A DNA stretch of 64,000 nucleotides. Source: Acanthaster planci. Taxonomy: Eukaryota; Echinodermata; Asteroidea; Valvatida; Acanthasteridae. The stretch is from positions 682,013 to 746,012 of the forward strand of contig NW_019091439.1 of the NCBI RefSeq assembly GCF_001949145.1. Direction: 5' to 3'. The stretch's first letter is position 1, and each line of letters opens with the position of its first letter. Position numbers and translations under genes: made by a program. This document shows, piece after piece, positions 38,201 through 49,500 of the stretch. A model generated the notes under the pieces. The model did not search any database and was not told the origin of the DNA. It was given only the letters and a program-made list of their open reading frames with translations.

Positions 38201-38914
38201 TATGTTTCAGTAGAAGGTGCACGTTTTAATACACTTGACCCTAGAAGAATGTCAAATGCGTGTAGTTTTCTTACTATGTAGAAGAGTATAAAGTTTCACA
38301 AAAAGTGTGTCGCGAATGAACTTTTTAAGAGTAAGCACATGAACCAGCCTGCAATTTGGATATTATATCATTGCTATGTAATGTCCTTACGAAATTGCAC
38401 GGGTGACTCAAATTATGCGCCTAAAGTAGACGTGAGTACATTGTTTTGCGGTAAATCTGTTTTATTATTCGAGTCATGGTCTCAGTGCCTGTTACAAATC
38501 ATATTTTCTTAAATTGGCTCAAGAGTATGAGCTTGGTCCTGTCAAAACGTAAACTTAAAAATGAAACAGAATTAACAAAAACCAAACCAAAATAACGAAA
38601 AAAGAGCGAAATGTGGTTCAACTTACTCTAACTTGACCTTGCATTCTCTCACGCAAACGCCGAGATTCAATCACATTGGTTTCAATTTATGTGATTTGCA
38701 TTTTGTTGAGAGGTCTTGTTTGTGTCCTCTTTGGTGCTGCTCAGAGGTGTGGTTGGATGGTCTAGACATCCTGAACCGAATGAGTGAATCTAACCGGGGA
38801 GCGTGTCTGGAGACCATGTGGCAGTGGGCTCGGAACAACTATGGGTGCAACGACGACGGCTCGCTCCAAAAACCATCGGAGTACATGGTGATTTATGGAG
38901 TCAAGAAGAACTAG
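35022..38914 (+). CDS. Class I SAM-dependent methyltransferase, JHAMT-like, four exons, frameshifted exon 2
   Basis: Exons 35022-35229, 35737-36046, 37528-37660 and 38745-38914 join in compatible phases except for one missing base in exon 2. The product would be about 273 residues, the normal length for juvenile-hormone-acid-methyltransferase-like proteins. Motif I is VLYVGCGLGEE (residues 47-57) and the acidic TDID follows at 71-74. FDKVVSINRIM and RLKPGGEFLAAV match the later core motifs of the Rossmann-type SAM fold. The C-terminal exon VWLDGLDILNRM...SLQKPSEYMVIYGV is typical of this subfamily. It transfers a methyl group from SAM, but the substrate in non-insects is unknown and should not be assumed to be juvenile hormone. 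No signal peptide; probably cytosolic. As read, a TAG at 35994-35996 stops translation after residue 155. Confidence 0.88.
35737..36046 (+). CDS. Methyltransferase exon 2 (contains frameshift)
   Basis: AAACAG acceptor; starts GTACTGATATCG (GTDIDSAILEIAEQDYP). Frame 1 reads to NDFNFF and then TAG at 35994. From there the plus-one-shifted frame reads GAAQIIEELSGMGESVK up to an AAG|GTGAAT donor in the phase required by exon 3. The exon is 310 nt where 311 would keep the frame. A one-base deletion (real or assembly error) at about 35988-35996 explains this best. Confidence 0.8.
36055..36125 (+). repeat. Short dispersed repeat shared with 42165-42230
   Basis: GTTGCAGACCAGTAAATTGT followed by CAATAGACAACAGTCATAAATACCCCC. 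A close relative (GGTGCACCGCAGCAAATCAA, CATAGACAGCAGTGATAAATCCCC) lies near 42.17 kb. It begins right after the exon 2 donor and so is intronic. Confidence 0.5.
36384..36605. mobile_element. hAT-like MITE with 8-bp imperfect target duplication
   Basis: The left end CATGAGCGTCGCCAGGATTT and the right end CTCTTGCGACGCCCATG are imperfect terminal inverted repeats. Flanks CCTGTGGC (36376-36383) and CCTCTGGC (36606-36613) match at 7 of 8 positions, the length of a hAT target duplication. The interior has a 10-G run. It lies in methyltransferase intron 2. Confidence 0.65.
37101..37275. repeat. CTG/CAG trinucleotide repeat tract
   Basis: About 175 bp dominated by CTGCTG, interspersed with CCG, TTG and CTA variants. 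Longest pure runs are 4-7 units. It lies in methyltransferase intron 2. The poly-alanine/serine frame on the minus strand is repeat-driven and not a gene. Confidence 0.9.
37528..37660 (+). CDS. Methyltransferase exon 3
   Basis: AAAACAG acceptor, phase 0. Reads ETNVTMWRKTVEEAKTLLEE through SLTKKKAK, then a C|GTAAGT donor (phase 1). It corresponds to the family segment with W..TV..A..LLE before the C-terminal helix. Confidence 0.8.
38745..38914 (+). CDS. Methyltransferase exon 4 (terminal)
   Basis: GCTCAG acceptor. The first two bases complete a Gln codon with exon 3, then VWLDGLDILNRMSESNRG through YMVIYGVKKN and TAG at 38912-38914. Confidence 0.88.
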
Positions 38915-40062
38915 TGACAAGTCTATGGCATTGTTTTACTTGACGCTCCCACGGGTACGCCAATCATAAACCAAAATCGATTTGGTTGTAATTCCTAACA
39001 GATTTTCTTTGGTTAATCGGTCAGGATTACACGTGATGATGTGGTACTAAATCCTCAAAACAATCAACCACAGAGAAACAACCGCCGAACCAGTTTTTGG
39101 TTACGACTGCCAAACTGCACCCGCCCAGCCGGCTATGGGGCGGTTAAAACCGGACACTGATAGAGTATGCCGATTAAGGAAACAATTGTTGGTAACTTAC
39201 ACCCTTTTCAACAACTTTACGGTGCAGCAAACAATGTCATTTTCTATTGATGGAAATTAATTCATTTGATGAAAATTAATGTTTACTTGAATGTAGTGAT
39301 AGCGCTAAAAGTCGTTTGTGAACCACGACAAGTTGCGAGCAACCGTAAACTCTGGTTGAACTTATGGACTAAAACCCGTCGACGAAAAGCCTGGTTTACA
39401 TATCGACAAATGCAACGCAAAGAGCAACGCGATCCAGACGCAAACTGCAACGCGGAGAAATGGAAACGTGTCAAACAGAGGTGTCGCCAAAAACGCAGAA
39501 AAACACAAACCAGCCCGCGAACGATCGGCAAAGTGGCAGGCTCAACTTTGCCGACTATCTGCGTCCAGTAGCCGTGGTGTCCCCATACAAACACCTAATA
39601 CAGTTGGTGTGATGTGTCCTCTGGATGTTTTGCCGACCAACGATGTCCCTCTCGCCTGGTTCCAGAATTTTTGCTCATTTTCTACTTAATGCTTAAATAC
39701 TCCACCCTTGTGATCAATAAACAGCTGACCGTCAATGAAATGCATGAAAGTGGAATACAGGTTTGGCAAGTACAGTCAAAGGGTATTTTCCGCAAAATAT
39801 CAAGGAGTTTTGGACGCCATTTTGTTTCGATTTTTGGGAATGACGTCATGCACCGTCTCTTCCGTTCGTGTCGGCGTCTTCACGTCTTGCACACCGTCTG
39901 CGTTACAAACGACCATCTGGAAACTAGGCTTTACATTCCTCTCCGACTTTCCTCAATGCGTGTTCGTGCTCAAAGACTCGTGCATTAGTGCGGTTGAAAA
40001 CAAAGAGTTTCATATTTGAGGCAACTGCGTTCAAAAATGGAAAACAAATTTAGAATAATGCT
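38915..40062. other. Intergenic DNA, no gene recognised
   Basis: Open frames around 39266-39990 have no recognisable family. The segment 39360-39540 is rich in AACGC and CGACAAA words, and a related AGGCTTTACATTCC string occurs near 39928. This suggests remnants of a small element but is not resolved. Confidence 0.4.
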
Positions 40063-40711
40063 TCATGGAAGACCATGCAGGCGATCACTTCTGTCAGGCC
40101 ACATGTGCTCATCCACGTCGCGGCAAATATCTTCTTTTGCTAGCCATCTGGGGAAGAAGCGTCTGGCGTGGCGGATCGAGGACTGACACACCTCTTCGTC
40201 GACGTCTTCGCATATTTCTTCCATAGCTTGAAGAAGAGTGGCTCGATCATATGGATTACGATCGTAGACCGGCCCGCGCCAGGCGGAAAAATTCCTCGAT
40301 TGGGTTAAGGAAAGGAGAATACGGTGGCAGGAAGGTCATGCTAAATCTGGCATGAACTACAAACCATTCACGCACAAGAGCCACATGCTGGAATCTGACA
40401 TTGTCCCTTGATCGTCAAGATCTCCCTCCTCTAGTGGTAAGAGAGTTCCATGCAAGCCGTCCGAGAAAGCGAGCAGTCTTTCCCAGTTGCACGGACCCAG
40501 TTCAGCATGGTGAGCGGTGACGCCATTTCTTGAAATTGCCGCACACATGGTGATATTTCCCCCACGCTGACCAGGTACATTGACGGTGGCTCGCTGTCCG
40601 ATGACATTTCGGTCTCGCCGTCGTCTCTTGGTTAAGTTGAAACCAGCTTCATCCACGTAGATGAATTCGACTCTTTCTGCTCGTGTATCCGCATCCATTA
40701 TTCTCTAAAAC

Positions 40712-40740
40712 GAAAAAAACAAAACAAAACAAAACAAAAC
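40712..40740 (+). repeat. (AAAAC)n simple repeat
   Basis: Five or more AAAAC units inside the transposase intron. On the minus strand it gives a TTTTG-rich tract close to the acceptor. Confidence 0.85.
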
Positions 40741-41130
40741 GTCTAATGGAACGTAGCGGCTCCGATGAGATTTACAGGTTGGATATAGTTCTGTTTCAAT
40801 AATTGACTCACTTGAGCATATTGGTAGCGCTGCCCCTTTAACTCTGATGCTGTTTCGCCCATAAGGCACTCTGGTGACTTGTTTCATTGGAGTTCGCCTT
40901 CTCTTCAGGATTCGATCGATGGTACTCAAACTAACGCTTGGGATATTTGCAATTACGTCACTGTCCTCAACTACCCTTGTCTGGATTTCTCTCAGACGGT
41001 GGATGGTGCTTTCCAGAATCGTGTTCACTGTCCTCCCTGTCGTTTGATGAAGAGGTATGTTCTGCTGCCAGAATGTGGTCGTCTCTCAGATCTGTAAATA
41101 TACAAAATGTAATTCTAATTACCGAAAATG

Positions 41131-41394
41131 GGTCACTTGGGAGACATTCCCATAGGAACGTGCACAACATTTTTCAAACTTTACCGCCCCGTTATCCAAT
41201 ATTCCCTAATCCGATCTTAACCAAACTTTGCATGTTTTCCTTTCAGACCCTAATCTATCATCTCTCAAAATGTGGAAGGTAAAAATTTTCCTCCTTTTGG
41301 TAGTTCGAGCATTAGGAGACATTGAAATGTCACTCTAATGACCGATGTCTCCCTAATGTTGAAAAATTTACCACAAAATGTCTCCCAAGTGACC
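41131..41394. mobile_element. Small inverted-repeat element nested in the transposase pseudogene
   Basis: GGTCACTTGGGAGACATT at 41131-41148 is perfectly reverse-complemented at 41377-41394. A second inner pair (CATTAGGAGACAT and GATGTCTCCCTAATG) lies near 41310-41360. The whole is MITE-like at 264 bp and separates the transposase N-terminal piece from the rest. Confidence 0.7.
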
Positions 41395-41729
41395 TATTTG
41401 GAAATATGAATGAACCACAAAATGTGATAACACTGGATGCAAACAACAAGATGACGGCCTTATTGGAGTAATTTCCGCGGCGAAAGAATTTCACGACATT
41501 ATTTTTGAAATACCCATACGACTGACACTACAGCATACTTGGGGATATTGGGTCGCACCCATTGCCTAGCTTCCCTCTGTGTTAGCCCATAATTGATAAC
41601 GTGATCAATGAGAGTCGCTCGTACCTCGTTGGACAAAGTGGATGCTGGTCGCCTTCCTCTAGCTCTTCGTTGATGACCTGTCCCTCGGACTCCTGCGGCT
41701 GCAGCCTGGCCATGTCGTTCTTGTTCCAT

Positions 41730-43380
41730 TTACACAACATTCCTTCAGACGCTTATTTGCGGTCCTTTATATAGCCAATGTTACTTGTGATGAATGAACG
41801 ATTTCATTAGGTCCTTTGCATTAGAGCGCTTTATGCATATGATTTCAGTAGATTGATGCTGTTTCCAAGTTGTACACGATTACGCCTTATTTAGTTGAGA
41901 GAAGAACGCGTAGGCCCTACACTTGAAAACCGTTTGAAAGTTGCAGTGCAAACGTCTAATGAGATGCAACAATTTGCTTGCGTACTGAAATTTGTGCGAA
42001 TACAGCAGAAAAGTTCTCCACAAAGCATGCAACGTTGTCAACGGTGCGATTTCAATTCTGATTATTGTCAACTTAGTTGTAGTTGCAGTGTTGAAGGATT
42101 GAGAAAAACTGTAAATACCACACGCAGTTGGCAAGTTGAGGGCGGTATTCCTCGTGGCATTTACGGGTGCACCGCAGCAAATCAATTCCCATAGACAGCA
42201 GTGATAAATCCCCATACTTCACAAAATAGTTTTAAAACACTCACAACTCTCTCAGGCGTTCAGGCTGCAAAAAAAGGATGTTCGACATGTCCTCTTTAAT
42301 TTTCCTTTTAATGTTTAGTGGGTTGACCAATGAATTTTCGAGAAATTCTCACCCAAAGCAGACCACCCCTAAAATGAAAGAAAATATCACTGCCCGGAAG
42401 AGAAGCCATTTTGAAAATGCACCCCTCTGCAAAATGGCTAAATAGTGCCTCTTTCGGACCTGATTGTATCCCAATTGCTCAGAATTCTGGTATCCAGGCC
42501 AGATGTTCAGTGCCATATTTCTTCAATTCCCAATTCCATGGTTCTCAGGAATCTCTAATGAAGAATATGTTGAGTGTGTAACTTTTATTAATGAGCTCGG
42601 CGGACATATTTCTGGTCTACTTACGTGGGTGCACCCGGTGCAGCCTTACCCTTTCCTCCAGCTACCAAACAGAAATGCGGCTCGTATTTGGTAGAAGATG
42701 CCTTTTCAGACCCTGATGTTAATTTTTTTGTGGACGGATTGAAGTTTAAAAAATGACTATGACCGTTTCTTTCTGTTGTGTACAATCTAACTGGCAGCAT
42801 TTTTCTGCTAAGTGAATTAAGTTATTGGAACCTCATCTAGAAGAAACGGTACCTTATTTTTATGAGTAGAAATATAAAAATAAGTTTTTGTCCGAAATTG
42901 TTTGCCAAACTGGCCTATGGGGTAAAGGAGTTTTTGTGCCCCCTTTTGCGAGCAAGATGATGTAGTCCGACGCACCGTGAAGGTATGCAGTGGCAGGTTT
43001 TTTTCTTTATTTCTGAGGTCAGTCCGCAACCTTGGTGAGTACGAACAAGGTCGTTCTTTGTGTGAGTCCAACAAAACGAAATTCAGTGTTTATGGGGCTT
43101 TGCTTTTTGGAACTTGCATTTGCTAGCTTTGTACCCCGCCCAGTCGGGCATGACTCAGTGTAACGCTGGAAAGACCTCAACCCTGAGTTATGCATTGAGC
43201 GCAATTTACCACGCTTTATAAGTCTGTGTACACGAAGAGGACGTACCCATTGTGACGTCTTGTCTCCGTCAATACCCACTACCATTCATATGCAGAAATC
43301 GAGCAACTGGTTGATGTGAGGCTGAGCGCGACGGTCCAAAATAACCTGCTGACTTGCTCTTATGACTTTCACTTATCATC
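41730..43380. other. Intergenic region upstream of the Reeler gene
   Basis: No convincing exon. It holds the second copy of the short repeat near 42165-42230. The open frame at 41895-42194 overlaps that repeat and has no family match I recognise. The Reeler promoter should be near its right end, but no clear TATA box was seen. Confidence 0.45.
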
Positions 43381-43585
43381 ATGGCGTCGCGAGGAGGGAA
43401 ATGTTTACTGATTTTAACGGTGATCGCCGCGGTGCTTAGCGGCGTGGATTCCAGGCCCGATGGGGCTCCTGTTGCGGCCTGTACTAGTCTTACTCCGAGT
43501 CATGGTGTCTCTCTCGCCAACGGACCCAGCCCATACTCGCTCCAGCTCAGCCAGTCGACCTACACACCGGGAGGAATGGTGTCTG
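43381..43585 (+). CDS. Reeler gene exon 1: signal peptide and start of domain
   Basis: ATG in CATCATGGC context. Sixty-eight codons plus one base, then a GTAAGC donor. The hydrophobic LLILTVIAAVL core is followed by the ACTSLTPSHG Reeler signature. Confidence 0.93.
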
Positions 43586-46500
43586 GTAAGCCATGGGGAA
43601 TAATGTATGTGATGGCACCTCAAGGTACCTGGCACGCCACAAAAACTTCGGGTGTGACAAAATACAAAGTAAAACAGAATCGCGTACACCTCAACCGTGT
43701 ATGAATGCTGAATCCAACATGATTTCTGCATAAATTGGAAGTTTGGATGGAAAATTAAAAAATTAGAGCTTTATCGTGGTTTTCAGAAGGTTTTTTTTTT
43801 GTCTCTCTTTTCTACTAAACCATAACCCATCTTCGTGCCTTAATTCAAGGGGAAAAATCGTTGCCATTTTCGAGTTTCGTAAACAAATTTTAAAGAGGTT
43901 AAAGTTGATAAAGGGGATTTCTTTTGCAAAGAAAACGGTTTCCATACCCAGTAAGAACAGGGAAACCCTGTAAACTAGCCTTGCGAACTTTATGACACTC
44001 GACGTCGTGATGGTCGGACATATGGAATTAGTTCTTTAATCACTTGAAATAGTTATAACCTTTTGGTTACAAGATAGCTTGATGGCTGCCAGTAGGCTTA
44101 TTATGAACAAATAATTTGGCTTTCCATTCAAGTTGGTGGCTTCGTTAAATCCATTTGTTTCAGTAATATATTTGACCTTAAACTAAAATTTGTCTCACAA
44201 GCAACATTCAGTGACACACCCGGGCGGGGGGGGGGGCTGAGGCCGCGGGGGTTGAGCCCCTAGAGGTATTTTTTTGTCTTTTAGAAAAACTGAAGATACA
44301 GTTTACACCAACATCACCTAAAATTCTAGTCCTCTGTGGTGCGAGGGGTGAGTGGACATGGGGTGTTGACCATCGTGTGCTATTTTGGGGGTAGATTCCT
44401 TACCAAGCCCCCCCCCCCCACGACAAATATTGGCTGCGCCACTGGCTCTGAGATGAAACTTACATCTTTTTCATCAGGTTTCTTACGTTTCTGGAATGCA
44501 AATTAAAATGAATTTTATTCCTGGGGAGTGATTAAAAGTAGTGAACACCCTTGTTTTTTTGTGTCATAATTTTACAAGATTGGCTGGTTACAGTGTATAA
44601 TATTCACTGCAGCTTACATTCCACTGACTTGTTTCGTGTTTAAGTCAATCTGTTTCATACATTGTTAACTGTTGTCCAGGATGGTATCAGACTATTTTAG
44701 AATTATGTTGGTTCCAAGCCTCTCTTTAATTTTTTCATAAATATGAACTTATTCATAGGGGGCAGTCAGGTATAGCCATAACAGTCCTAAATCCTCCGAT
44801 TTCAGTATGATTTTTACATACACACTAGGGGTGAGGGTTAAGTTGACAGAAAATTTCATTTTATTCGCTCAGCGATGTTTTCAAGTTCCAAACTGAAGAG
44901 TTAACATCACTTTCAATTTCAAAATGGCCGACTTAAGAAGAAGGTCCATTGAAATGTATGCATTCTTCGTTTTCATAATGCCGATAGTCGTAAATGTGTC
45001 TCAGAGGTGATTAAATGGCAAATACACTTCCCGAGCCGAGAACAGAAAAAATTTAAATCAAAAACACCAATAGTGAACAAATATTCACCACTCTTCAACC
45101 TCATTTTAACAATAATGTGAAGATTGCACTTTGTGTAAAGCTCAAAAGCGTAACATGTTCAATCGCGTAAAATGTCCCTGATTGTATACTTCTAAACCAC
45201 AAAAATATTGATTACGTCACCGATGGATGAATGTTCTTAACAAAGTGAATATGTACATGTATTGATCGTTCATTTTAATCCGGTCTGTCAATTGGCACGA
45301 TCTAAATGACTTAGAACCATAATATAAACTGTATTCAACTTGCGTTATCGACCATTCCAAATTGGCTTCAATTTGGCACACGCAAAATCCTAAACTTCTA
45401 TGACATCAAGCATTTCTTCTTTCAAGAAAAAATTACAGCTGCGTGGATGAGGTATATGTATCTTTACTTTGTATGCAACACGAAAAGGCTGCTTTAGTTT
45501 GAACAAGATATCAAAAATAACGGGAGATTTCTGATGTCAGACGATTTGTTTAGGCTGAAGAGTATTGAAAACCCTTTTATTCTGGAAGTTGGCTCCAGTC
45601 GGAGCCTGTTCGTTATAATTGTCTGCAGAGCTGTAATGACTCGAGTCAATGATTAGAATCGAGTCCGACTCAACTCGATTCAACTCGACTCGAGTCCCTC
45701 GTGAGAAGACCCGGCTTCAGTGAAAGTTAATAAGGTTCGAGTCCCACTAAATAAAGGCGAACCTCTACAGTGCCGGTTTATAATGTTCATGCATACCGCA
45801 TTACTATCATCAAGAATAAGCTGTCCTGTGACCACGTAAACCCAAAGATAAATTAAAAAGTAAAGGCTTTCTCTCGTGTTATTATTCACCGTTACACGGT
45901 GTTCAAATATTGGTGACTCGAGCTAAATAGGACTTCACTGTACTTGTATTTGACTTGACTCGACTCAACTCAACTTTTTCTTGCCTAATGAATTGACTCG
46001 ACTCGAGTCACTACGTTATAATGACGCTACTCAACTCCAGTCTCAAGAATTAGTGACTCGTCACAAATCTGTCAATAAATTGTAGCCCAACACTTGTGGA
46101 ATGTATAGTATTGAAATTTCTATCCCAATTTAGTACATCTGTAACATTTCAGGGAAAAGCATGTTCTTTCAAAATATATGAAAACAAGTTGAAGAAACTC
46201 AAATTCGTTTAGAGTATCTAAATATCTCGTTCTCGTTAATATTGACCTTAATTTTTATACTCCCGTTTGAATATATACGTAAGCTTATTATGAAATGTTT
46301 CTCCCGCCGCTCATGTAAGATGCGACGATGCTGAACACATTGCGATCAAGCCGTGTCTCTGCGAAACAATACCAGAAGCCTTGACAAAAGTGGGAAGCGT
46401 CGTCGTTGGTGATCCATCGCTGAGTCAGTCAGCCACACACAAAAATGATAACGACGTGTGTTCGGGAACTGTTGTGGACGTACAGGGTGCGGATGTCATA

Positions 46501-49500
46501 ACAACATTCGGTGTTGTTGGTGTGATTAGGCAACGACATTGGAAAACCGCTGCCTGCTGGCCAAACGTGCATGTCTTGTCATACAAGAAGTCTGTCCTTG
46601 AAAGTAATGAAGAATGGTGAAATGTTCCTATTGTGTTGGACTGAAATGGTTCGCAATCCTCTGTTAGAATCATACGGTATCCATTACTAGGAAAACTCAG
46701 TCTCGTTTCCCATGTAAGAATATACTGGTATACTAGATATATGTTTTTACGTTCATCTTTGATTGTTACCTGAGAGAATGTTGTTGTTTCAATTAACTTA
46801 TTGCGATTAATTACACGGGGTTGTAACCGCAAAGGCAAAACGGCCCCAGAGCCCATCTCTGGCTGTTTGGCTTTCTTGTCAGAAAAAATTCACCTGTTGA
46901 CGTCTGTGAACTGATTAATCACAGACTATTAGGCTATTAAGCAAGCAAATGAAAGCTATGATATAAAAGTTAATAAAAATAAAAGCATCAGTCTGCACTG
47001 ATAAATGACTTAAAATTTGAGATTAAACTAGCCGTATAAAGTTTTCTGTTTTAATTAAAAACTGAGTGTGGGGGCTTCCAACTAGTTTGGTGCCATTTCT
47101 CACAATAATTACGTCTTCCCCGTGAGTAAGTGAAGGTAGAGATTCATTTCGGACGGATCATTTTTGAATCGACTACCCTCATCGAAGAAAAACCGTGCCG
47201 GACATGTTTTGCACGCCTTAAAGCGAATCCCCCCTCCCCCAAAGTATAACAATAATATTTTGTAACACCACAGAGCAGTCTTAAACGGTGTACAATAGCT
47301 CAGTATTGACTCTTGGGGCCACTGCAAACTCTCGGTGGGCCATGGTGACGTTATCTCTCTGACAATCCACACGACAGCTGGCTATCGTCTTCACGTCTGC
47401 GCTTTCTCTTGGTCAGGCATGGGTGGATATCTGGTTCTTTCCACATTGATTGGAAATTTGAATATCAAAACGCTTAATTCATGGTCGCCGTGCCGCACGT
47501 CAATAACAGGAAATGATGAGAAGAGTTTATGGCGACTTTCTGTGCCAACTTCACCAAGTCTTCATGTAATTCGGCGTCTGTCTTATCCAGTTTGAAACTG
47601 AAATCGAATGACCACGTTGATCGTAATTCAACAATCCAAAAAGCACTATTCAATTCCACTATCTGGGCATTCCCTCGTCTGTAAGCTTCGTTCGCGGGAA
47701 ATCTCGCATTTGTCATTCAATCGTAGGGAAAAGAACAGAAGGGTTGTTTGGGCATTCAATTTCATTGTTGGGCAAAATTTCTCTGAACATCTCCTTAATG
47801 TACAGACTATTACAGTGACAAAGAAAATTGCATGACCCTTCCCAAGAGATAAATAGTGAAAACAAAAACTGTTTCAGCAGCCCTTGTTCATTTCACTGTA
47901 TCCTTCTGGTTGTCTCGTTTTAAATCTCAGATTTTGTTTAAACAAAGCCCCAAAGAACGCGCATTAACTTTGCTAATGTGAATCATCATGCGTCAAAAGC
48001 CTATAGGCCAAAAAGTAATTCAAGAATGCTTCACATGAAGCGTTAGATTCACCTTAACAAAACAGAACGCACCAAAACAAAAACGGACGTTTGGTACAAA
48101 ATATTCGTTGCCTTAAAGATTTGAATGCCCATCAATTGAAAAAAGAACTGTTTGATCGGATGTGTTAAAAATTATGCAAAGTTGAATGGCCGACAGTGAA
48201 ATGAAGAGAAAAAAAATTGCGGGGAAAACCTATAAATATCCATGTGCAAGATATCTTTCGTTTACAGCAATTACAAAAACATACTTTAGCAAATCCCTAT
48301 GATGTTTGATAGTTTATTTTCGACGGACCGTTCGTTCATAACAAGCATATATTCCGGAACCAATGCGTACATTTTGTATGAAATCAGTATGCGTTCCCCA
48401 AACACGGAAGCATGGCTTTGTGAGCTCAAACCATACGTACAAGATGTTGACAATTTGTCGGCACCGGCAGTTGGAATTGGGGCATGTGAGTGACGCTTTA
48501 CAACTCCGAAATAATTATTATTTCGATGCGTCCATTACTTAGCGTCGATTTCCGCGGGGGCCAACTGTGTAATATCTCGCTGCGGTCAACTATGATCGGA
48601 AACCGTGTCTCAATAAAATCAAATGGTCCGTGATAAAATGTAGGTCGTGTTGGAAGCCACTTGCTAAACATGTGTTGGCTTATTGTATAACCACTCAGTC
48701 CAACACAGAAATGTGTCTTGCAGCCGTAGCCTAGTCTTGCGTGCTAGCACCTAGGCCCAAAGTAATGGCGGCCGAAGGTGAGTGCCAGCGTCATCAGGGC
48801 CAGGGGCCTTTTTGTTTGACACAGATCTGGATCGCGATCGGCGATCCCTTCGCTGGTTCGCACCGTCCACTGTGCGGGTTTTGGTGTCTGTAAACCAACA
48901 ACGGATCACTGGTCGTGATTTAGATCCGTGTGAAACAAACACGGCCCAAGTATTTGGGGGCGTACATTTGTGACTGTGACCGGAAACATATATTTCTGCT
49001 TTGAGCCATGTTAGTCATGCGTTTTTGTGACTTATACCATATGGTTATACCTGTGCGACATCACTGGTCCAAACGAGGACCGAAGCGTGGAGTTGGTTCA
49101 TTGCGGATACAAAATAACAGGAAGGCAACAGTTTTTGTCCTCTCCAAAACAACTGAATCATAAATGCTCCCTCAATTTGTTGTTGCATGCAGCGAACCAA
49201 AACGGATATCTTTGTCTGGAATGTGAAAAGACAGAGTAGTAGCAGGGAGAAGGTTTGCCGAGTACTGGGTAAAAATGACGTTTGTCGGCAATGTCGTCTG
49301 CTGCCTTGTAGGTTAGTCCATGGAGGTGGAATCACCTCCATGGTTAGCCCCACATGTATGTATGAAGGCGACTGAAAAGACATTTCAGAAGAGAGCCATC
49401 CACAGCTCTACGTGTGGGGCTACCTTGTAGGCCTACACACTGTGTCTTTCTAGGATGTGTGGTTCTGTGTGTGTGGTTTTTTTTTCGGACCACCTTAAAC

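Larger units (their letters stand above)
40063..41729 (-). pseudogene. IS630/Tc1-superfamily (DDE_3) transposase, decayed
   Basis: The minus strand carries the collinear pieces of an IS630/Tc1-like transposase. The N-terminal DNA-binding part is RGRRPASTLSNEVRATLIDH (from 41729). Then come LREIQTRVVEDSDVIANIPS and IDRILKRRRTPMKQVTRVPY, the DDE core with FIYVDEAGFNL (first Asp, codon about 40651-40653), DNVRFQHVALVREWF (second Asp, 40403-40405), and LPPYSPFLNPIEEFF (Glu). The C-terminal RHARRFFPRWLA ends at TGA 40063-40065. The frame is broken at least near 40825, 40405 and 40270. A GTGAGT donor (40811) and TTTTAG acceptor (40705) define a 107-nt intron rich in TTTTG units. A 264-bp inverted-repeat element lies within 41105-41500. 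It is non-functional as read. Confidence 0.9.

Noticed and set aside
46321-46620. Open frame CDDAEHIAIKPCLCETIPEA... and KVGSVVVGDPSL...GTVVDVQGADV, faintly like a MIB/HERC2-type beta domain
   Set aside because: The similarity is only to a G-V-V-x-G and G-T-V-V pattern. Key tryptophans are absent and no convincing splice sites frame it.
47474-47716. Minus-strand frame with FDFSFKLDKTDAELHEDLVK
   Set aside because: It looks protein-like over about 25 residues but matches no family I know, and no splice partners were found.
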